The notes: generated from the letters alone by a model not told the origin. DNA of 64,000 nt from Blastomonas sp. (GCF_030373265.1 NZ_JAUCZC010000002.1:153314-217313); one strand, 5' to 3'. Numbered from the stretch's first letter, positions 40,352-49,495 are shown. A program made the numbers and translations.

Positions 40352-40583
40352 TCGGCGGCTGGTTCGACGTGCGATCCAGCAGGTGAGGCGCGCAGTTAGC
40401 ATCGGGTTTGGGGTCCGGCAAGCCCCAATTTTGCTTTTGCCGCGGAATCATTGTTCCACCCTTGGCAGAAGCTGCTTGCGCACCATCTTGGGGATGCGGA
40501 TAAGATGGCGGTCACGAACGGGGCGCAGACCCCTGGCTGCGGGTTTACCCGTTTGATCGCGCATAACAGCAGGAGCAGTTCAC

Positions 40584-41501
40584 TTGGCAACCATGGGTTT
40601 GACGACCGAAGAGCACAAGGCCGTCGAGGCGTTCCGGACCAGCGTGGTCGAACCGTCGATGACCAAGCTGGTGATTCTTGATTTCTGGGCCGAATGGTGC
40701 GGCCCGTGCAAGACGCTGACCCCGGTGCTCGAAAAGGTTGCCGCCGATTACGCCGACAAGGGCGTGATGCTGGTCAAGGTCAATGTCGACGAGGAGCGCT
40801 TCATCGCCTCGCAGTTCCAGATCCAGTCGATCCCCACCGTCTACGCCATGTTTCAGGGCCAGCCGGTCGCCAACCTGACCAATGCGCGGACCGAGGCGCA
40901 GCTTGGCGGCATACTGGACCAGCTGCTCGAGAAGCTGCCGGTTCAGGCGGGTGATGGCGACGATGCCGGAGCACCCGATATCGCGCCGCTGATCGCGATG
41001 GCCGAGGACGTGCTGACCGAAGGGGACACCGAACAGGCGATGGGCATGTTCGCGCAGATCCTGGACATGGTGCCCGATAGCGTTGCCGCCATTTCCGGCC
41101 TGCTGCGCGCGATGGTCGCCGCCGACAAGGTTGCAGAAGCCCAGGCGTTGCTCGCCGATCTGCCGCCCGAGGTTGAATCCGATCCCCTGCTCGACCGCGC
41201 TAAGGCCGCGATCGCGCTGATCGCCGACAAGGCCGATGACAGCGAGATCGCAGGGCTGCGCGCCGCCTCTGACGCCGCGCCCGATGATCACGCGGCGCGC
41301 TTCGAACTGGCCGTGGCGCTGTTTGCCGGCGGCGAGCGCGACGAGGCGGCAGAGCACCTGCTCGCCATCGTGCGCGCGGACAAGGAATGGAACGAAGGCG
41401 CGGCGCGCGCGCGACTGCTGCAAATTTTCGAGGCGGTCGGGCTGGAAGATCCCTGGGTGTCGGCGACCCGGCGCAAGCTTTCCGCCGCGTTGTTCGGGTG
41501 A
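40584..41501 (+). CDS. Thioredoxin-domain protein with TPR-like C-terminal half (YbbN/CnoX type)
   Basis: 305 residues. A thioredoxin domain with WCGPC at 38-42 (ILDFWAEWCGPCKTL) and cis-Pro SIPTVY is followed from about 125 by helical TPR-like repeats, as in YbbN/CnoX, a chaperone-linked redox protein that hands substrates to GroEL or DnaK. TTG 40584 is preferred over ATG 40593, because AGGAG (40571-40575) is at 8 bases from the TTG and 17 from the ATG. The stop overlaps the region in front of the LON-domain gene. Confidence 0.92.
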   Translation: MATMGLTTEEHKAVEAFRTSVVEPSMTKLVILDFWAEWCGPCKTLTPVLEKVAADYADKGVMLVKVNVDEERFIASQFQIQSIPTVYAMFQGQPVANLTNARTEAQLGGILDQLLEKLPVQAGDGDDAGAPDIAPLIAMAEDVLTEGDTEQAMGMFAQILDMVPDSVAAISGLLRAMVAADKVAEAQALLADLPPEVESDPLLDRAKAAIALIADKADDSEIAGLRAASDAAPDDHAARFELAVALFAGGERDEAAEHLLAIVRADKEWNEGAARARLLQIFEAVGLEDPWVSATRRKLSAALFG

Positions 41502-41515
41502 CCGACAAACCCGTC

Positions 41516-42133
41516 ATGGTCGCCCAGCGCATCTCGATCTTTCCGCTGACCGGTGTCATCCTGTTCCCGGGGCTGCAGGTCCCGCTGCACATCTTCGAGC
41601 CGCGCTACCGCGCGCTGGTCAGCGATGCGATGGCGCGCGACCGGCAGATCGGCATGATCCAGCCGCGCGGCGGCGGTGATCCGCCGGCGCTGTTCGACAT
41701 GGGCTGTGTCGGCCGCATCGTCGATGTCGAAGCGCTCGACGACGGCCGCTACAATCTGGTGCTCGAGGGCTTTGCCCGCTTCCGTGTGCTGCGCGAACTG
41801 GAAGTGACCACGGCGTTCCGCCAGATCGAGGCCGAGCTGATCAACGAGAACGAGGACGACCAGGCGCTGTCGAGCATCGAGCGCGCCAGCCTCGAGCGCG
41901 AATCGCAGCGCTTCGCCAATGCTCAGGGGTATAGTGTCGATTGGGACTCCGTCGCCCGCCTCGACGACCGCTCGCTGGTCAACGGCATCGCGCAGATCGC
42001 GCCGTTCGACGCGGCGGCCAAGCAGGCTTTGCTCGAGGCGGATGGCCTGACCACCCGCGCCGACCTTCTGGTGCAGCTGATGCAGTTCTTCGGACGCCGC
42101 GACAGCGATGATCCGCGGGTGACGCTGCAGTAG
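41516..42133 (+). CDS. LON N-terminal substrate-binding-domain protein
   Basis: 205 residues beginning MVAQRISIFPLTGVILFPGLQVPLHIFEPRYRALV, the hallmark of stand-alone LON substrate-binding-domain proteins (PF02190), with no ATPase or protease domain. Such proteins may be substrate adaptors. GTG 41498 overlapping the thioredoxin stop (GTGA) is an alternative start in frame; neither has a strong ribosome binding site. It pairs with the YbbN-like protein, suggesting a shared protein-quality function, which is inference. Confidence 0.88.
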   Translation: MVAQRISIFPLTGVILFPGLQVPLHIFEPRYRALVSDAMARDRQIGMIQPRGGGDPPALFDMGCVGRIVDVEALDDGRYNLVLEGFARFRVLRELEVTTAFRQIEAELINENEDDQALSSIERASLERESQRFANAQGYSVDWDSVARLDDRSLVNGIAQIAPFDAAAKQALLEADGLTTRADLLVQLMQFFGRRDSDDPRVTLQ

Positions 42134-42145
42134 TGCGTCCTTTCC

Positions 42146-42358
42146 CCTACCGCTTGCGGGAGGGGTTAAAGCCCTCCCCCTCGATGGGGGAGGGTTGGGT
42201 GGGGGTGAGCTCTCCGGATTGAGCTAATGCTCCGACGGTGCGCCCTTGCACGCAGTCGCACCATCACCCTCACCGCTGCGACTAGGTGGCAAAGCCACCA
42301 AGTCTCGCTGCCTCTCCCATCAAGGGAGAGGCCAAACAGGCGCGCCTGCGGGAGGGGA
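42146..42358. repeat. GC-rich palindromic repeats between LON-domain gene and rpoN
   Basis: CCCTACCGCTTGCGGGAGGGG, GCCCTCCCCCTCGATGGGG-type and CCTCTCCCATCAAGGGAGAGG hairpins lie in this 210-bp convergent interval. Their CCTCCCC/GGGGAGG blocks recall family 1 repeats but the AAATCC ends are missing. They may end transcription from both sides. Confidence 0.55.
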
Positions 42359-42364
42359 GAGAAT

Positions 42365-43912
42365 TTACCGCGCGCCCTGCAGCTTCTTCTGGCGGCGGCG
42401 TTGCACCGATGAGCCCAGCCCCAGCGCCTCGCGGTATTTCGCCACCGTCCGCCGCGCGATGTCGAAGCCGCGTTCCTTGAGCAGATCGACCAGTTGATCG
42501 TCAGACAGGATGTTCTTGCCATCCTCCTCGTCGATCAGCGTCTTGATGTGGCTCTTCACCGCAGACGCGGAGACGGCATCGCCGCCGTCGGTCGCCTGGA
42601 TCGCGCTGGTGAAGAAGTATTTGAGCTCGAACAGCCCGCGCGCACAGCTCAGATATTTGTGGCTGGTCACCCGGCTGACGGTCGATTCGTGCATCTCGAT
42701 CGCGTCGGCGACGCTGCGCAGCGTGAGCGGGCGCAGCTGGGTGACTCCCTTGCGGAAGAAGCCTTCCTGCTGCTTGACGATCTCGCTCGCCACCTTGATG
42801 ATCGTGCGCTGGCGCTGGTCGAGCGCCTTGACCAGCCAGTTGGCCTCGGCAAGGCACTCGCTGAGCCAGGCCTTGGACTTGGCATCGTGCCGCCCGCCGC
42901 TCAGGGAGACGTGATAGGAGCGGTTGACCAGCAGCCGTGGCAGCGTGGCGCTGTTGATCTCGATCGCCCATTTGCCCTCGCGTTCGAGCACGAACAGATC
43001 GGGGACCACCGTATCGACGCTGGAACCGCCGAAGCGACTGCCCGGCTTGGGGTCATATTGACGCAGCTCGGCGATCATGTCGGCGAGGTCTTCGTCATCG
43101 ACCCGGCACAAGCGCTTGAGCTGGGGCAATGCGCCGCGCGCCACCAGATCGAGATTGTTGATCAGCTGCACCATGCAAGGATCGTAGCGGTCGGCCTCCT
43201 TGGCCTGCAGCGCGAGGCATTCGGCCAGATCGCGCGCCCCGACGCCCGTGGGATCGAGTGTCTGGATCGCCGCCAGGGCAGCTTCCACCTCGCCCAGCGG
43301 CACGCCCAGCTGATGCGACACCTGAAGCAGATCCCCGCGCAGATAGCCGTTCTCGTCGATCAGTTCGATCAGATGGCGGCCGATGAACAAGGTGACCCCC
43401 GACATCGCTATCCCGGCCTGCGCGTGCAGATGTTCGCGCAGGGTCAGGTCGTATTCGAGCGAATCTTCCCATCCATCCCGGTCGGCGCCCGCCCCGGTTG
43501 AGATGTCGTTGAGCGACAGCGCGCCATCGAGCCCGCCGCTCGCCTCGCCAGGCACCCGCTCGGGGCCATCGCTGGCACAATCATGGTGAAAGACCTCACC
43601 CCCCAGATCGATGTCGAGCGGGCGGTCGGTCTCGCCCATTCCGGCACCGATCAGCTCGTCGCTGCCAACCGGATCGCCATCGCCTGCAGGCATGGCAGGC
43701 GCATCATAGGCAGCGTCCACCCCGCTCGCGGCGGCCTCGCCGCCGGGCTCCTCACCGCCGAGTTCGAGCAGCGGATTGCGCTCGAGCTCCTCGCCGATGA
43801 ACGTCTCGATCTCGATATTCGACAAAGCCAGTAGCCGGATCGCCTGCTGCAACTGCGGCGTCATGACCAGCGACTGGCTCTGCCTCAGGTCAAGGCGCGG
43901 GCCGAGCGCCAT
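42365..43912 (-). CDS. rpoN: RNA polymerase sigma-54 factor RpoN
   Basis: 515 residues. Region I is Gln/Leu-rich (LDLRQSQSLVMTPQLQQAIRLLALSNIEIETFI), an acidic linker (about 55-145) follows, then the core-binding region and the C-terminal RpoN box ARRTVAKYREALGL for -24 recognition, with the HTH (SVADAIEMHESTVSRVTSHKYL) before it. It directs nitrogen and related enhancer-dependent promoters. It follows lptB by 34 bases, the conserved lptB-rpoN order. Confidence 0.97.
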   Translation of the reverse strand: MALGPRLDLRQSQSLVMTPQLQQAIRLLALSNIEIETFIGEELERNPLLELGGEEPGGEAAASGVDAAYDAPAMPAGDGDPVGSDELIGAGMGETDRPLDIDLGGEVFHHDCASDGPERVPGEASGGLDGALSLNDISTGAGADRDGWEDSLEYDLTLREHLHAQAGIAMSGVTLFIGRHLIELIDENGYLRGDLLQVSHQLGVPLGEVEAALAAIQTLDPTGVGARDLAECLALQAKEADRYDPCMVQLINNLDLVARGALPQLKRLCRVDDEDLADMIAELRQYDPKPGSRFGGSSVDTVVPDLFVLEREGKWAIEINSATLPRLLVNRSYHVSLSGGRHDAKSKAWLSECLAEANWLVKALDQRQRTIIKVASEIVKQQEGFFRKGVTQLRPLTLRSVADAIEMHESTVSRVTSHKYLSCARGLFELKYFFTSAIQATDGGDAVSASAVKSHIKTLIDEEDGKNILSDDQLVDLLKERGFDIARRTVAKYREALGLGSSVQRRRQKKLQGAR

Positions 43913-43946
43913 CAGATCAGCCCTTTTTCACCCGCATTGGCCGTGA

Positions 43947-44729
43947 TCACAGCTCGAAGCCTTCGCCCAGATACAGCCTGCGGACATTCTCGTCGGCCAC
44001 CAGCGCCTCGGGGGTGCCGGCAAACAGCACCTTGCCGTCATAGATGATGCAGGCGCGGTCGACGATGTCGAGCGTTTCGCGGACGTTGTGATCGGTGATC
44101 AATACGCCGATGCCGCGCGACTTGAGCTCGATGATCAGATCGCGGATGTCGGCGATCGACAGCGGGTCGATGCCGGCGAACGGCTCGTCGAGCAGGATGA
44201 TCGAGGGGCTGGCGGCAAGTGCGCGGGCGATCTCGCAGCGTCGGCGCTCGCCGCCCGACAATGCCATCGCCGGAGACTCGCGCAGCCGGGTCAGCCCGAA
44301 CTCCTCGAGCAAAGTCTCCAGCCGCGCGGCGCGTGCCTCTGCCTCCGGCTCGACCAGTTCCAGCACCGCCTTGATATTCTGTTCGACCGTCATGCCGCGA
44401 AAGATCGAGGTTTCCTGCGGCAGATAGCCCAGGCCCAGGATTGCGCGGCGATACATCGGCAGCGGGGTGATATCGACGCCGTCGAGCATGATGCGGCCCG
44501 AATTGGGCTTCACCAGCCCCATGATCGAATAAAAGCAGGTGGTCTTGCCCGCGCCATTGGGGCCGAGCAGGCCAAGCACCTCGCCCTTGGCGACGTGCAG
44601 CGACACATCGGACAGCACCACCTTCTTGTCATAGCTCTTGGCGATCGACACGACGTTGAGGCCGTCGCTCGACAAGGCGGGGTCGGCAGCAGTGCCGCTG
44701 AGCAGGCCAAGGGGGGCTACATCGTTCAT
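43947..44729 (-). CDS. lptB: Lipopolysaccharide export ATPase LptB
   Basis: 260 residues. Walker A GPNGAGKT at 56-63, signature LSGGERRR, Walker B IILLDEPFAGIDP and H-loop ITDHNVRETL. It powers LptFG to pull lipopolysaccharide or, in sphingomonads, glycosphingolipid out of the inner membrane to LptC and LptA. The N-terminus is about 20 residues longer than in E. coli. AGGAA precedes ATG. lptA lies upstream, separated by a family 1 repeat. Confidence 0.96.
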   Translation of the reverse strand: MNDVAPLGLLSGTAADPALSSDGLNVVSIAKSYDKKVVLSDVSLHVAKGEVLGLLGPNGAGKTTCFYSIMGLVKPNSGRIMLDGVDITPLPMYRRAILGLGYLPQETSIFRGMTVEQNIKAVLELVEPEAEARAARLETLLEEFGLTRLRESPAMALSGGERRRCEIARALAASPSIILLDEPFAGIDPLSIADIRDLIIELKSRGIGVLITDHNVRETLDIVDRACIIYDGKVLFAGTPEALVADENVRRLYLGEGFEL

Positions 44730-44869
44730 CGCAACATTCCTGCAAACTTAAACAGCAGCTGTCAGCGCCGCTTTGGGTTTCCTCTCCCATAGCATGGAAC
44801 ATTACGATGAAAACCGGCGATATTCGCGTGTTGGCAGGATTTATGCATGGGCGGGCGCGACAAGCGTTG

Positions 44870-45032
44870 AAATCCTCCCCCAGCTTGCTGGGGGAGGGGG
44901 ACCGCCCGCGTAGCGGGTGGTGGAGGGGCAGCAAGATCGCGCGATGCTCGACCGGTGCGCTACCCCGCTTCCCCTCCACCACTGACCTACGGCCAGCGGT
45001 CCCCCTCCCCGAGACAAGCTCGGGGAGGATTT
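44870..45032. repeat. Palindromic intergenic repeat, family 1, second full copy
   Basis: 163 bp between lptA and lptB, starting AAATCCTCCCCCAGC and ending GCTCGGGGAGGATTT. Internal blocks (GGTGGTGGAGGGGCAGC, CCCCTCCACCACTGA) match the copy at 3344-3491 in order and orientation. It lies 4 bases from the lptA stop, so it may act as a partial terminator or RNA-stability element inside the lpt operon. No gene is seen between 44730 and 44869. Confidence 0.78.
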
Positions 45033-45036
45033 AGGG

Positions 45037-45633
45037 TCAATCCCGGTTCGGAACCGCGAACGTTCCCGAAACGCGTCCGCCTGCAGAGCCGGTCTGGCCA
45101 GGCGCGCCGCCTGCCGTGCGGCCATCGACGGTCGAGCGCCCGGTGGTCAGATCGATCACCATCCGCCCGCCGTTGAGGGTGTTGCCGCCCTGGCGCAATG
45201 CGACATCGCCGACGAGTGTGATGATGCGACGGTTGAAATCATAGATGCCGACATTGCCGCTGGCGCGCTCTTCACCCTTGGTGACGACCACGCCGCCGTT
45301 GGCGTCGATGCGCTCGATCTCGATCCCGCCCGCATTGCGATAGGCCACGGTCATCCGCGCCGCCTGCAGCCTGAGGCCGGCCTGGGTGATATCGACATTG
45401 CCCGACAGCAACACGCGGTTGGCCCGGTCCTGCAATTCGATGCGATCGGCGGCATAATCGACCGGCGCGTTGCTGTTGTGGTTCATCAGCGATTGCGCGG
45501 TGACGCTACCCGGCACCAGAGCCAGCACGGCAAGGCTGAACGCACCGGCAATTCCACCGGACAACCGGCGATGCGCCAGCGCCGAAGCCTTGACTGAAAA
45601 CCGCTTGGTCAATCCCGTATCTCCGCTCGTCAC
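45037..45633 (-). CDS. lptA: Lipopolysaccharide transport periplasmic protein LptA
   Basis: 198 residues. After a positively charged N-terminus and signal segment (SGGIAGAFSLAVLALVPGSVTAQ) comes an OstA-like beta-jellyroll (PVDYAADRIELQDRANRVLLSGNVDITQAGLRLQAARMTVAY... IDLTTGRSTV). LptA polymerises as the periplasmic bridge for LPS transport. GTG 45633 overlaps the lptC stop, showing translational coupling. The C-terminus is Gly/Ala-rich. Confidence 0.92.
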   Translation of the reverse strand: MTSGDTGLTKRFSVKASALAHRRLSGGIAGAFSLAVLALVPGSVTAQSLMNHNSNAPVDYAADRIELQDRANRVLLSGNVDITQAGLRLQAARMTVAYRNAGGIEIERIDANGGVVVTKGEERASGNVGIYDFNRRIITLVGDVALRQGGNTLNGGRMVIDLTTGRSTVDGRTAGGAPGQTGSAGGRVSGTFAVPNRD

Positions 45634-46271
45634 TGGCCCAATCCACCCTGAGTCATCCGAAGCCGTGCCCGGCCTTCCAGCGTGACCGTGCGATTGGCAA
45701 GATCGGCCCTTAGCCGGTCGGCGCGGAAAGTGCCAGTCGGCAAGCGACCGGTAACCTCTCCCCGGCTGACCATCGTCCGTTCGGGCAAATCGATATCGAC
45801 ATCGCGCGTCACCATGCGATAGCCATTGGACGAGTTGAACTGCACCGGCCCGACGATCGACACCTGTTCGCTGTCCATGTTGTAGGTGCCCTGCCCGGCT
45901 TCGAGCACGCCGGGGCCTTCCGCCAGCAGGATGCGCGCGGCCAGATCCTTGAGCTGCACCACCGGATTGCGCGAGCTTTGCTGCACCGCAGATCCTGCCT
46001 GCAGCGAGAACGGGCGCCCTTCGCTGTCCTGACCGCGGTACAGCGCCTGCGTCACCCGCATCCGCTCGCGCGCGATATCGACCTGGTTCTTGTCGAGCAG
46101 GAAGCTGACCTCGGTGTTGCGCAGCAAAGGCGCGAGCGCGAGAAACGCGACCAGCACGCCGATCGCCGAGGGCAGGATGATGCCCAGCAGCCGCACCAGC
46201 CGGTCATGGCTGCTGCCGGGGGCGGCAAACAGCTGGCGACGGGTGCGCATGATGTCGGCGCGTTCGGTCAT
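45630..46271 (-). CDS. lptC: Lipopolysaccharide export protein LptC
   Basis: 213 residues with one N-terminal transmembrane helix (LLGIILPSAIGVLVAFLALAPLL, about 29-50) and an LptC jellyroll (VDIARERMRVTQALYRGQDSEGRPFSLQAGSAVQ... TGTFRADRLRADLANRTVTLEGRARLRM). It takes LPS from LptBFG and passes it to LptA. It lies 66 bases after rnd and overlaps lptA. Confidence 0.92.
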   Translation of the reverse strand: MTERADIMRTRRQLFAAPGSSHDRLVRLLGIILPSAIGVLVAFLALAPLLRNTEVSFLLDKNQVDIARERMRVTQALYRGQDSEGRPFSLQAGSAVQQSSRNPVVQLKDLAARILLAEGPGVLEAGQGTYNMDSEQVSIVGPVQFNSSNGYRMVTRDVDIDLPERTMVSRGEVTGRLPTGTFRADRLRADLANRTVTLEGRARLRMTQGGLGQ

Positions 46272-46337
46272 GGTGCCTTCAGGCCTTTCGGGAGCGCGCC
46301 GGGGGACCCCCCGCGCCTTGGTGTCTGGCGCGATATA

Positions 46338-46955
46338 TTAAGCGTGCGCGAAAATATCAATTTCGGGCCAGCCTGCCAGATCGAGCTGTGCGCGCGCGGG
46401 CAGGAAATCGAAACAGGCCTGCGCTAGCTCACGCCGGCCTTCGCGCACCAGCCGGGCATCCATCGCGGCATGCAGCGCGTGCAGGAAGCGCACGTCGCTG
46501 GCGGCATAATCGCGCTGCGCCTCGTTGATTTCGGGCGCGCCCCAGTCGCTCGACTGCTGTTGCTTGCTGAGTTCGCGGCCCAGCACCTCGCGCACCAGTT
46601 CCTTCAGCCCATGCCGGTCGGTGTACGTGCGGATCATGCGTGATGCGATTTTGGTGCAGAACACGGGCGCTGCCATCACGCCGAGATAGTGCTGGATCGC
46701 GGCGAGATCGAAACGCGCGAAGTGATAAAGCTTCAGGCGCTCAGGATCAGCCAGGACGCTGCGCAGATTGGGCGCGGCATAATCGCTGCCGGGCATGAAC
46801 CGCACCAGATGCTCGTCGCCGCGACCGTCCGAAATCTGAACCAGGCACAACCGGTCGCGCGGCGTCACCAGCCCCATCGTCTCGGTATCGACCGCCACGG
46901 GCCCGGGGGCAAGAACATCGGCAGGAAGGTCGGATTCGTGGAAAAATACGGTCAT
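46338..46955 (-). CDS. rnd: Ribonuclease D-type 3'-5' exonuclease
   Basis: 205 residues, the single DEDD-exonuclease domain without the HRDC domains of E. coli RNase D, as usual in alphaproteobacteria. Motifs: DTETMGL (D23, E25), YHFARFDLAAI (second Asp), and YAASDVRFLHALH (DEDDy Tyr and Asp). It trims tRNA or other RNA 3' ends. ATG 46955 is chosen over an in-frame TTG at 46967. It heads the lptC-lptA-lptB-rpoN run. Confidence 0.92.
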   Translation of the reverse strand: MTVFFHESDLPADVLAPGPVAVDTETMGLVTPRDRLCLVQISDGRGDEHLVRFMPGSDYAAPNLRSVLADPERLKLYHFARFDLAAIQHYLGVMAAPVFCTKIASRMIRTYTDRHGLKELVREVLGRELSKQQQSSDWGAPEINEAQRDYAASDVRFLHALHAAMDARLVREGRRELAQACFDFLPARAQLDLAGWPEIDIFAHA

Positions 46956-47648
46956 GCACTCTCGCAATTGGTGTCTGCCGGCGAAATGCCGTGTTTCATT
47001 GTCCCACCACTGCAGGACAGGACGTTCAGGGTCGCGACCATCGCAGAAAAACCCTTCGCGGCATAGATATAACCCTCAGGAACGAAGGCCCTCACGCGGT
47101 GAGCAACCTGCGGGAGAACTGCGCTGGAGGCGTGGAGTCGCGCAAAAGCCGAAGGATCCTGGCCGTCGGGCCCCAATTGCCGCACCGACCAGGGTCTGGC
47201 AAGGCCTGCAAACGCCCGCGTTGGCGAAATTTCACGGCCTGCAGCTGCCGGACATGCCCATCATTGCGCTTACTATGGGTCAGACTGGCATATTTGCACG
47301 GTCAGGCCTTGCACATGGGCCATTTATTGTTCGCCATGCCACAGGATTTGGGCTAAGAGAATCACCTGGAAGTACGCGATTGCCGGGCCTGTTTTGTTGT
47401 GCCCCCGGCAGCAATTGTGTGCTGTCCACAGATTTTTGATCAGTTGATCCCGGTCTGATTGTCGAAAGATCACCGGAAGATGCTGATGAAGGTTAGGGTA
47501 AGTTAAGGTTTTTGGTGCGTATTTGCGGCGGATTGCTCGATGCTGAAAGGGCCCGCACGAAGAGTTCCAACAGTTGAGCGACAAGGTTCACGTCCGCCTT
47601 GTTCTTGAGCACATGATCCAGGACGATATTGAAAGTGAATAATTCGGC
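46956..47648. other. Long intergenic region upstream of rnd and the cold-shock gene
   Basis: About 690 bp with no convincing ORF on either strand. The right 200 bases are AT-richer and probably hold the cold-shock gene's promoter and long leader; the left 100 bases hold the rnd promoter. A hairpin with a U-run on the minus strand lies at 47045-47088, and a GC-rich structured stretch at 47100-47230 could encode a small RNA. I cannot assign one. Confidence 0.4.
47045..47088 (-). terminator. Candidate terminator on the minus strand without an annotated upstream gene
   Basis: On the minus strand CCTTCG (47088-47083) can pair with CGAAGG (47058-47053) across a 24-base loop, followed by GTTTTTC. 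The stem is short, so the call is weak, but it would end a minus-strand transcript starting somewhere in 47100-47640. Confidence 0.3.
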
Positions 47649-48416
47649 ATGAGTTTTGACAGGGGTCGGCGCGGCAGGGGCCGGGACAAACGCGACAGAT
47701 TTGGCGAGGATGATTTCGACGCATTTTCGCCTCCGCCTGCATATGGTGACCGTGACCGCTTCGGCGGCGGTGGCGGCGGCGGATATGGCGCGCCTGCTGG
47801 CGGCGGCGGCTTCGGTGCCCCGCGCGGTCCGGGTGGCGGCGCTGGCGGCGGCGCACCTCGTAGCGGCGGCTTTGGCGGCATGCCCACCCAGGTGGTCGGC
47901 GAAGCCAAGGGCAAGGTCAAATTCTTCAATGCGCAAAAGGGCTTCGGCTTCATTCAGCGCGATGATGGCGGCGAAGACGTGTTCGTCCACATCAGCGCGG
48001 TCGAGCGCGCCGGTCTTTCCAACCTCGCCGAGGGCCAGGGCCTGGAATTCACACTCGTCGATCGCGGCGGCAAGGTGTCTGCCAGCGACCTCAAGGTCGA
48101 TGGCGAGCTGATCCCCGTATCCGACAGCGGCGGCGGTGGTGACCGTGGTGGTGATCGCGGCGCTCCGCGCGGCGAAGCGCCCCGCCGGGAACTCACCGGC
48201 GAGCGTGCAACCGGAACGGTCAAGTTCTTCAACTCGATGAAGGGCTTCGGCTTCATCACCCGCGACGACGGCCAGCCCGATGCGTTCGTTCACATCAGCG
48301 CGGTCGAACGCGCCAATATGAGCACGCTCAACCAGGGCGACCGGCTCGAGTTCGACCTCGAAGTCGACCGCCGCGGCAAGCACTCCGCCGTCAATCTGGT
48401 CGCGCACCACGATTGA
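47649..48416 (+). CDS. Double cold-shock-domain RNA-binding protein
   Basis: 255 residues. A Gly/Arg-rich disordered N-terminus (1-80, [14 protein letters not shown] and repeated GGGGG) precedes two cold-shock domains, at about 84-150 ([36 protein letters not shown]) and 188-253 ([36 protein letters not shown]), each with RNP1 and RNP2, linked by another Gly/Arg stretch. It should bind single-stranded nucleic acid as an RNA chaperone. The Gly-rich tail recalls RGG domains that phase-separate. A long leader suggests cold-dependent translation control. Confidence 0.92.
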   Translation: MSFDRGRRGRGRDKRDRFGEDDFDAFSPPPAYGDRDRFGGGGGGGYGAPAGGGGFGAPRGPGGGAGGGAPRSGGFGGMPTQVVGEAKGKVKFFNAQKGFGFIQRDDGGEDVFVHISAVERAGLSNLAEGQGLEFTLVDRGGKVSASDLKVDGELIPVSDSGGGGDRGGDRGAPRGEAPRRELTGERATGTVKFFNSMKGFGFITRDDGQPDAFVHISAVERANMSTLNQGDRLEFDLEVDRRGKHSAVNLVAHHD

Positions 48417-48459
48417 TCCGGCGCTCGGCCTCATAAGGCCGGGATGCGAGACATGAAAA

Positions 48460-48493
48460 CCCCGCCCGCGCTTTTGGCGCGGCGGGGTTTTTT
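48460..48493 (+). terminator. Rho-independent terminator of the cold-shock gene
   Basis: CCCCGCCCGCGC (48460-48471) pairs with GCGCGGCGGGG (48477-48487) with one bulged C, and TTTTTT follows. An A-run on the left would give a weaker signal in the other direction. Confidence 0.88.
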
Positions 48494-48721
48494 GTTGTGT
48501 TACCTGCGGAGCGATCGCATGTTGATTGTGACCTCGAGGATTATCACTGATGGCCATCAAGTTGGACACCAGCTTCGCGCTCTATCCCGGCCACTGGCTG
48601 CGAAGGCAATCAATGTCAGCAGGATTGCCCCGCCTAAGACGGGGACTATGGCGGCGTGAAGGTGACGCGGTTAGCGCGAGCCAAGATTGCTTGAGCACCA
48701 GGATCAGGGCAGCACAATGCG

Positions 48722-49057
48722 ATGAAGCACATTGAAGAGCAGTTCACTGTCGAAATGACGGACGACGACGTCCTTGTCTGCCGAGCGCCTAAGCAATCAG
48801 AGCAGCGAATCAGGATGGCTGACCTTGCAGCGGTCTATGTGGAGACAAACGACAACGGCCCTTGGGGATGCGACGTTTGGTGGATTCTGAACGACAGCAC
48901 CGGTCAAACCAGGGTTGCGTTCCCGCAGATGGCAAAGGGCGAAGAGACGGCACTCGCACGCCTGCAATCATTACCCGGCTTTGACGTGCAGGGGATGAAC
49001 TCCACGAAGAACGCCCGGTTCCTGTGCTGGAAGGCGCGCGGGCCGTCTCCTGAGTGA
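48722..49057 (+). CDS. Hypothetical protein
   Basis: 111 residues: IEEQFTVEMTDDDVLVCRAPKQSEQRIRMADLAAVYVETNDNGPWGCDVWWILNDSTGQTRVAFPQMAKGEETALARLQSLPGF... An alternating beta pattern with a conserved-looking ETNDNGPWGxDVWW motif. The family is not recognised; it looks like a small soluble alpha/beta protein. GC content is a little lower than in the neighbours. It is flanked by 228 bases of empty DNA on the left and the PadR promoter on the right. Confidence 0.65.
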   Translation: MKHIEEQFTVEMTDDDVLVCRAPKQSEQRIRMADLAAVYVETNDNGPWGCDVWWILNDSTGQTRVAFPQMAKGEETALARLQSLPGFDVQGMNSTKNARFLCWKARGPSPE

Positions 49058-49164
49058 CCCCCGGGCCCTGCCCGAAGGGCATACAAATCCATAGTGACTA
49101 CCCATCATGATGCGGCTGTACACGCGAAGTTTACACGCATCGATTTACCGCTTGCCGCACAAAC

Positions 49165-49178
49165 TCTACATATGTAGA
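49165..49178 (+). promoter_or_regulatory. PadR operon operator palindrome
   Basis: TCTACATATGTAGA is a perfect 14-bp palindrome 9 bases before the PadR start codon, within an AT-rich stretch likely to hold the -10. It shows the ATGT/ACAT half-site character of PadR operators, so autorepression is likely. Confidence 0.65.
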
Positions 49179-49186
49179 TAAATGGG

Positions 49187-49495
49187 ATGGCAAGACGAAA
49201 AAACATCTCGAAACAGACCGGTGCCGTTCTGACGGCGCTGCTCGAACGCCCGTCCGATTGGCATCATGGCTATGACCTGATGGAAAAGGCAGGCATCGCA
49301 TCGGGGACGCTTTATCCCATGCTGATGCGGCTGTGCGATCAGGGCAGCCTGGAATCACAGTGGGTCTCATCGCCGCACGAAGGACGGCCTGCGCGGCACG
49401 CATATCGGTTGACGGCAGCGGGCCTGCGGATGGCCCGGGATGTACTCGCGCCAGACGCATCAGCGACAACGAACATGCAGGGGTTTGCAGTATGA
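49187..49495 (+). CDS. PadR-family transcriptional regulator
   Basis: 102 residues, nearly all a winged helix-turn-helix: TGAVLTALLERPSDWHHGYDLMEKAGIASGTLYPMLMRLCDQGSLESQWV... GRPARHAYRLTAAGLRMAR. The dimerisation tail is short, as in PadR-s2 proteins. It should repress its own operon at the palindrome immediately upstream. Its stop overlaps the next ATG (ATGA), and two membrane-protein genes follow. Confidence 0.9.
   Translation: MARRKNISKQTGAVLTALLERPSDWHHGYDLMEKAGIASGTLYPMLMRLCDQGSLESQWVSSPHEGRPARHAYRLTAAGLRMARDVLAPDASATTNMQGFAV

Noticed and set aside
42140..42364. CRISPR-like array among the GC-rich repeats before rpoN
   Set aside because: Repeats are palindromic and unequally spaced without constant direct repeats or cas genes; they are intergenic palindromes.
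47046..47260. 6S RNA or other known structural RNA
   Set aside because: GC-rich pairing is present but I could not match the conserved 6S ends or central bubble, so no named RNA is called.
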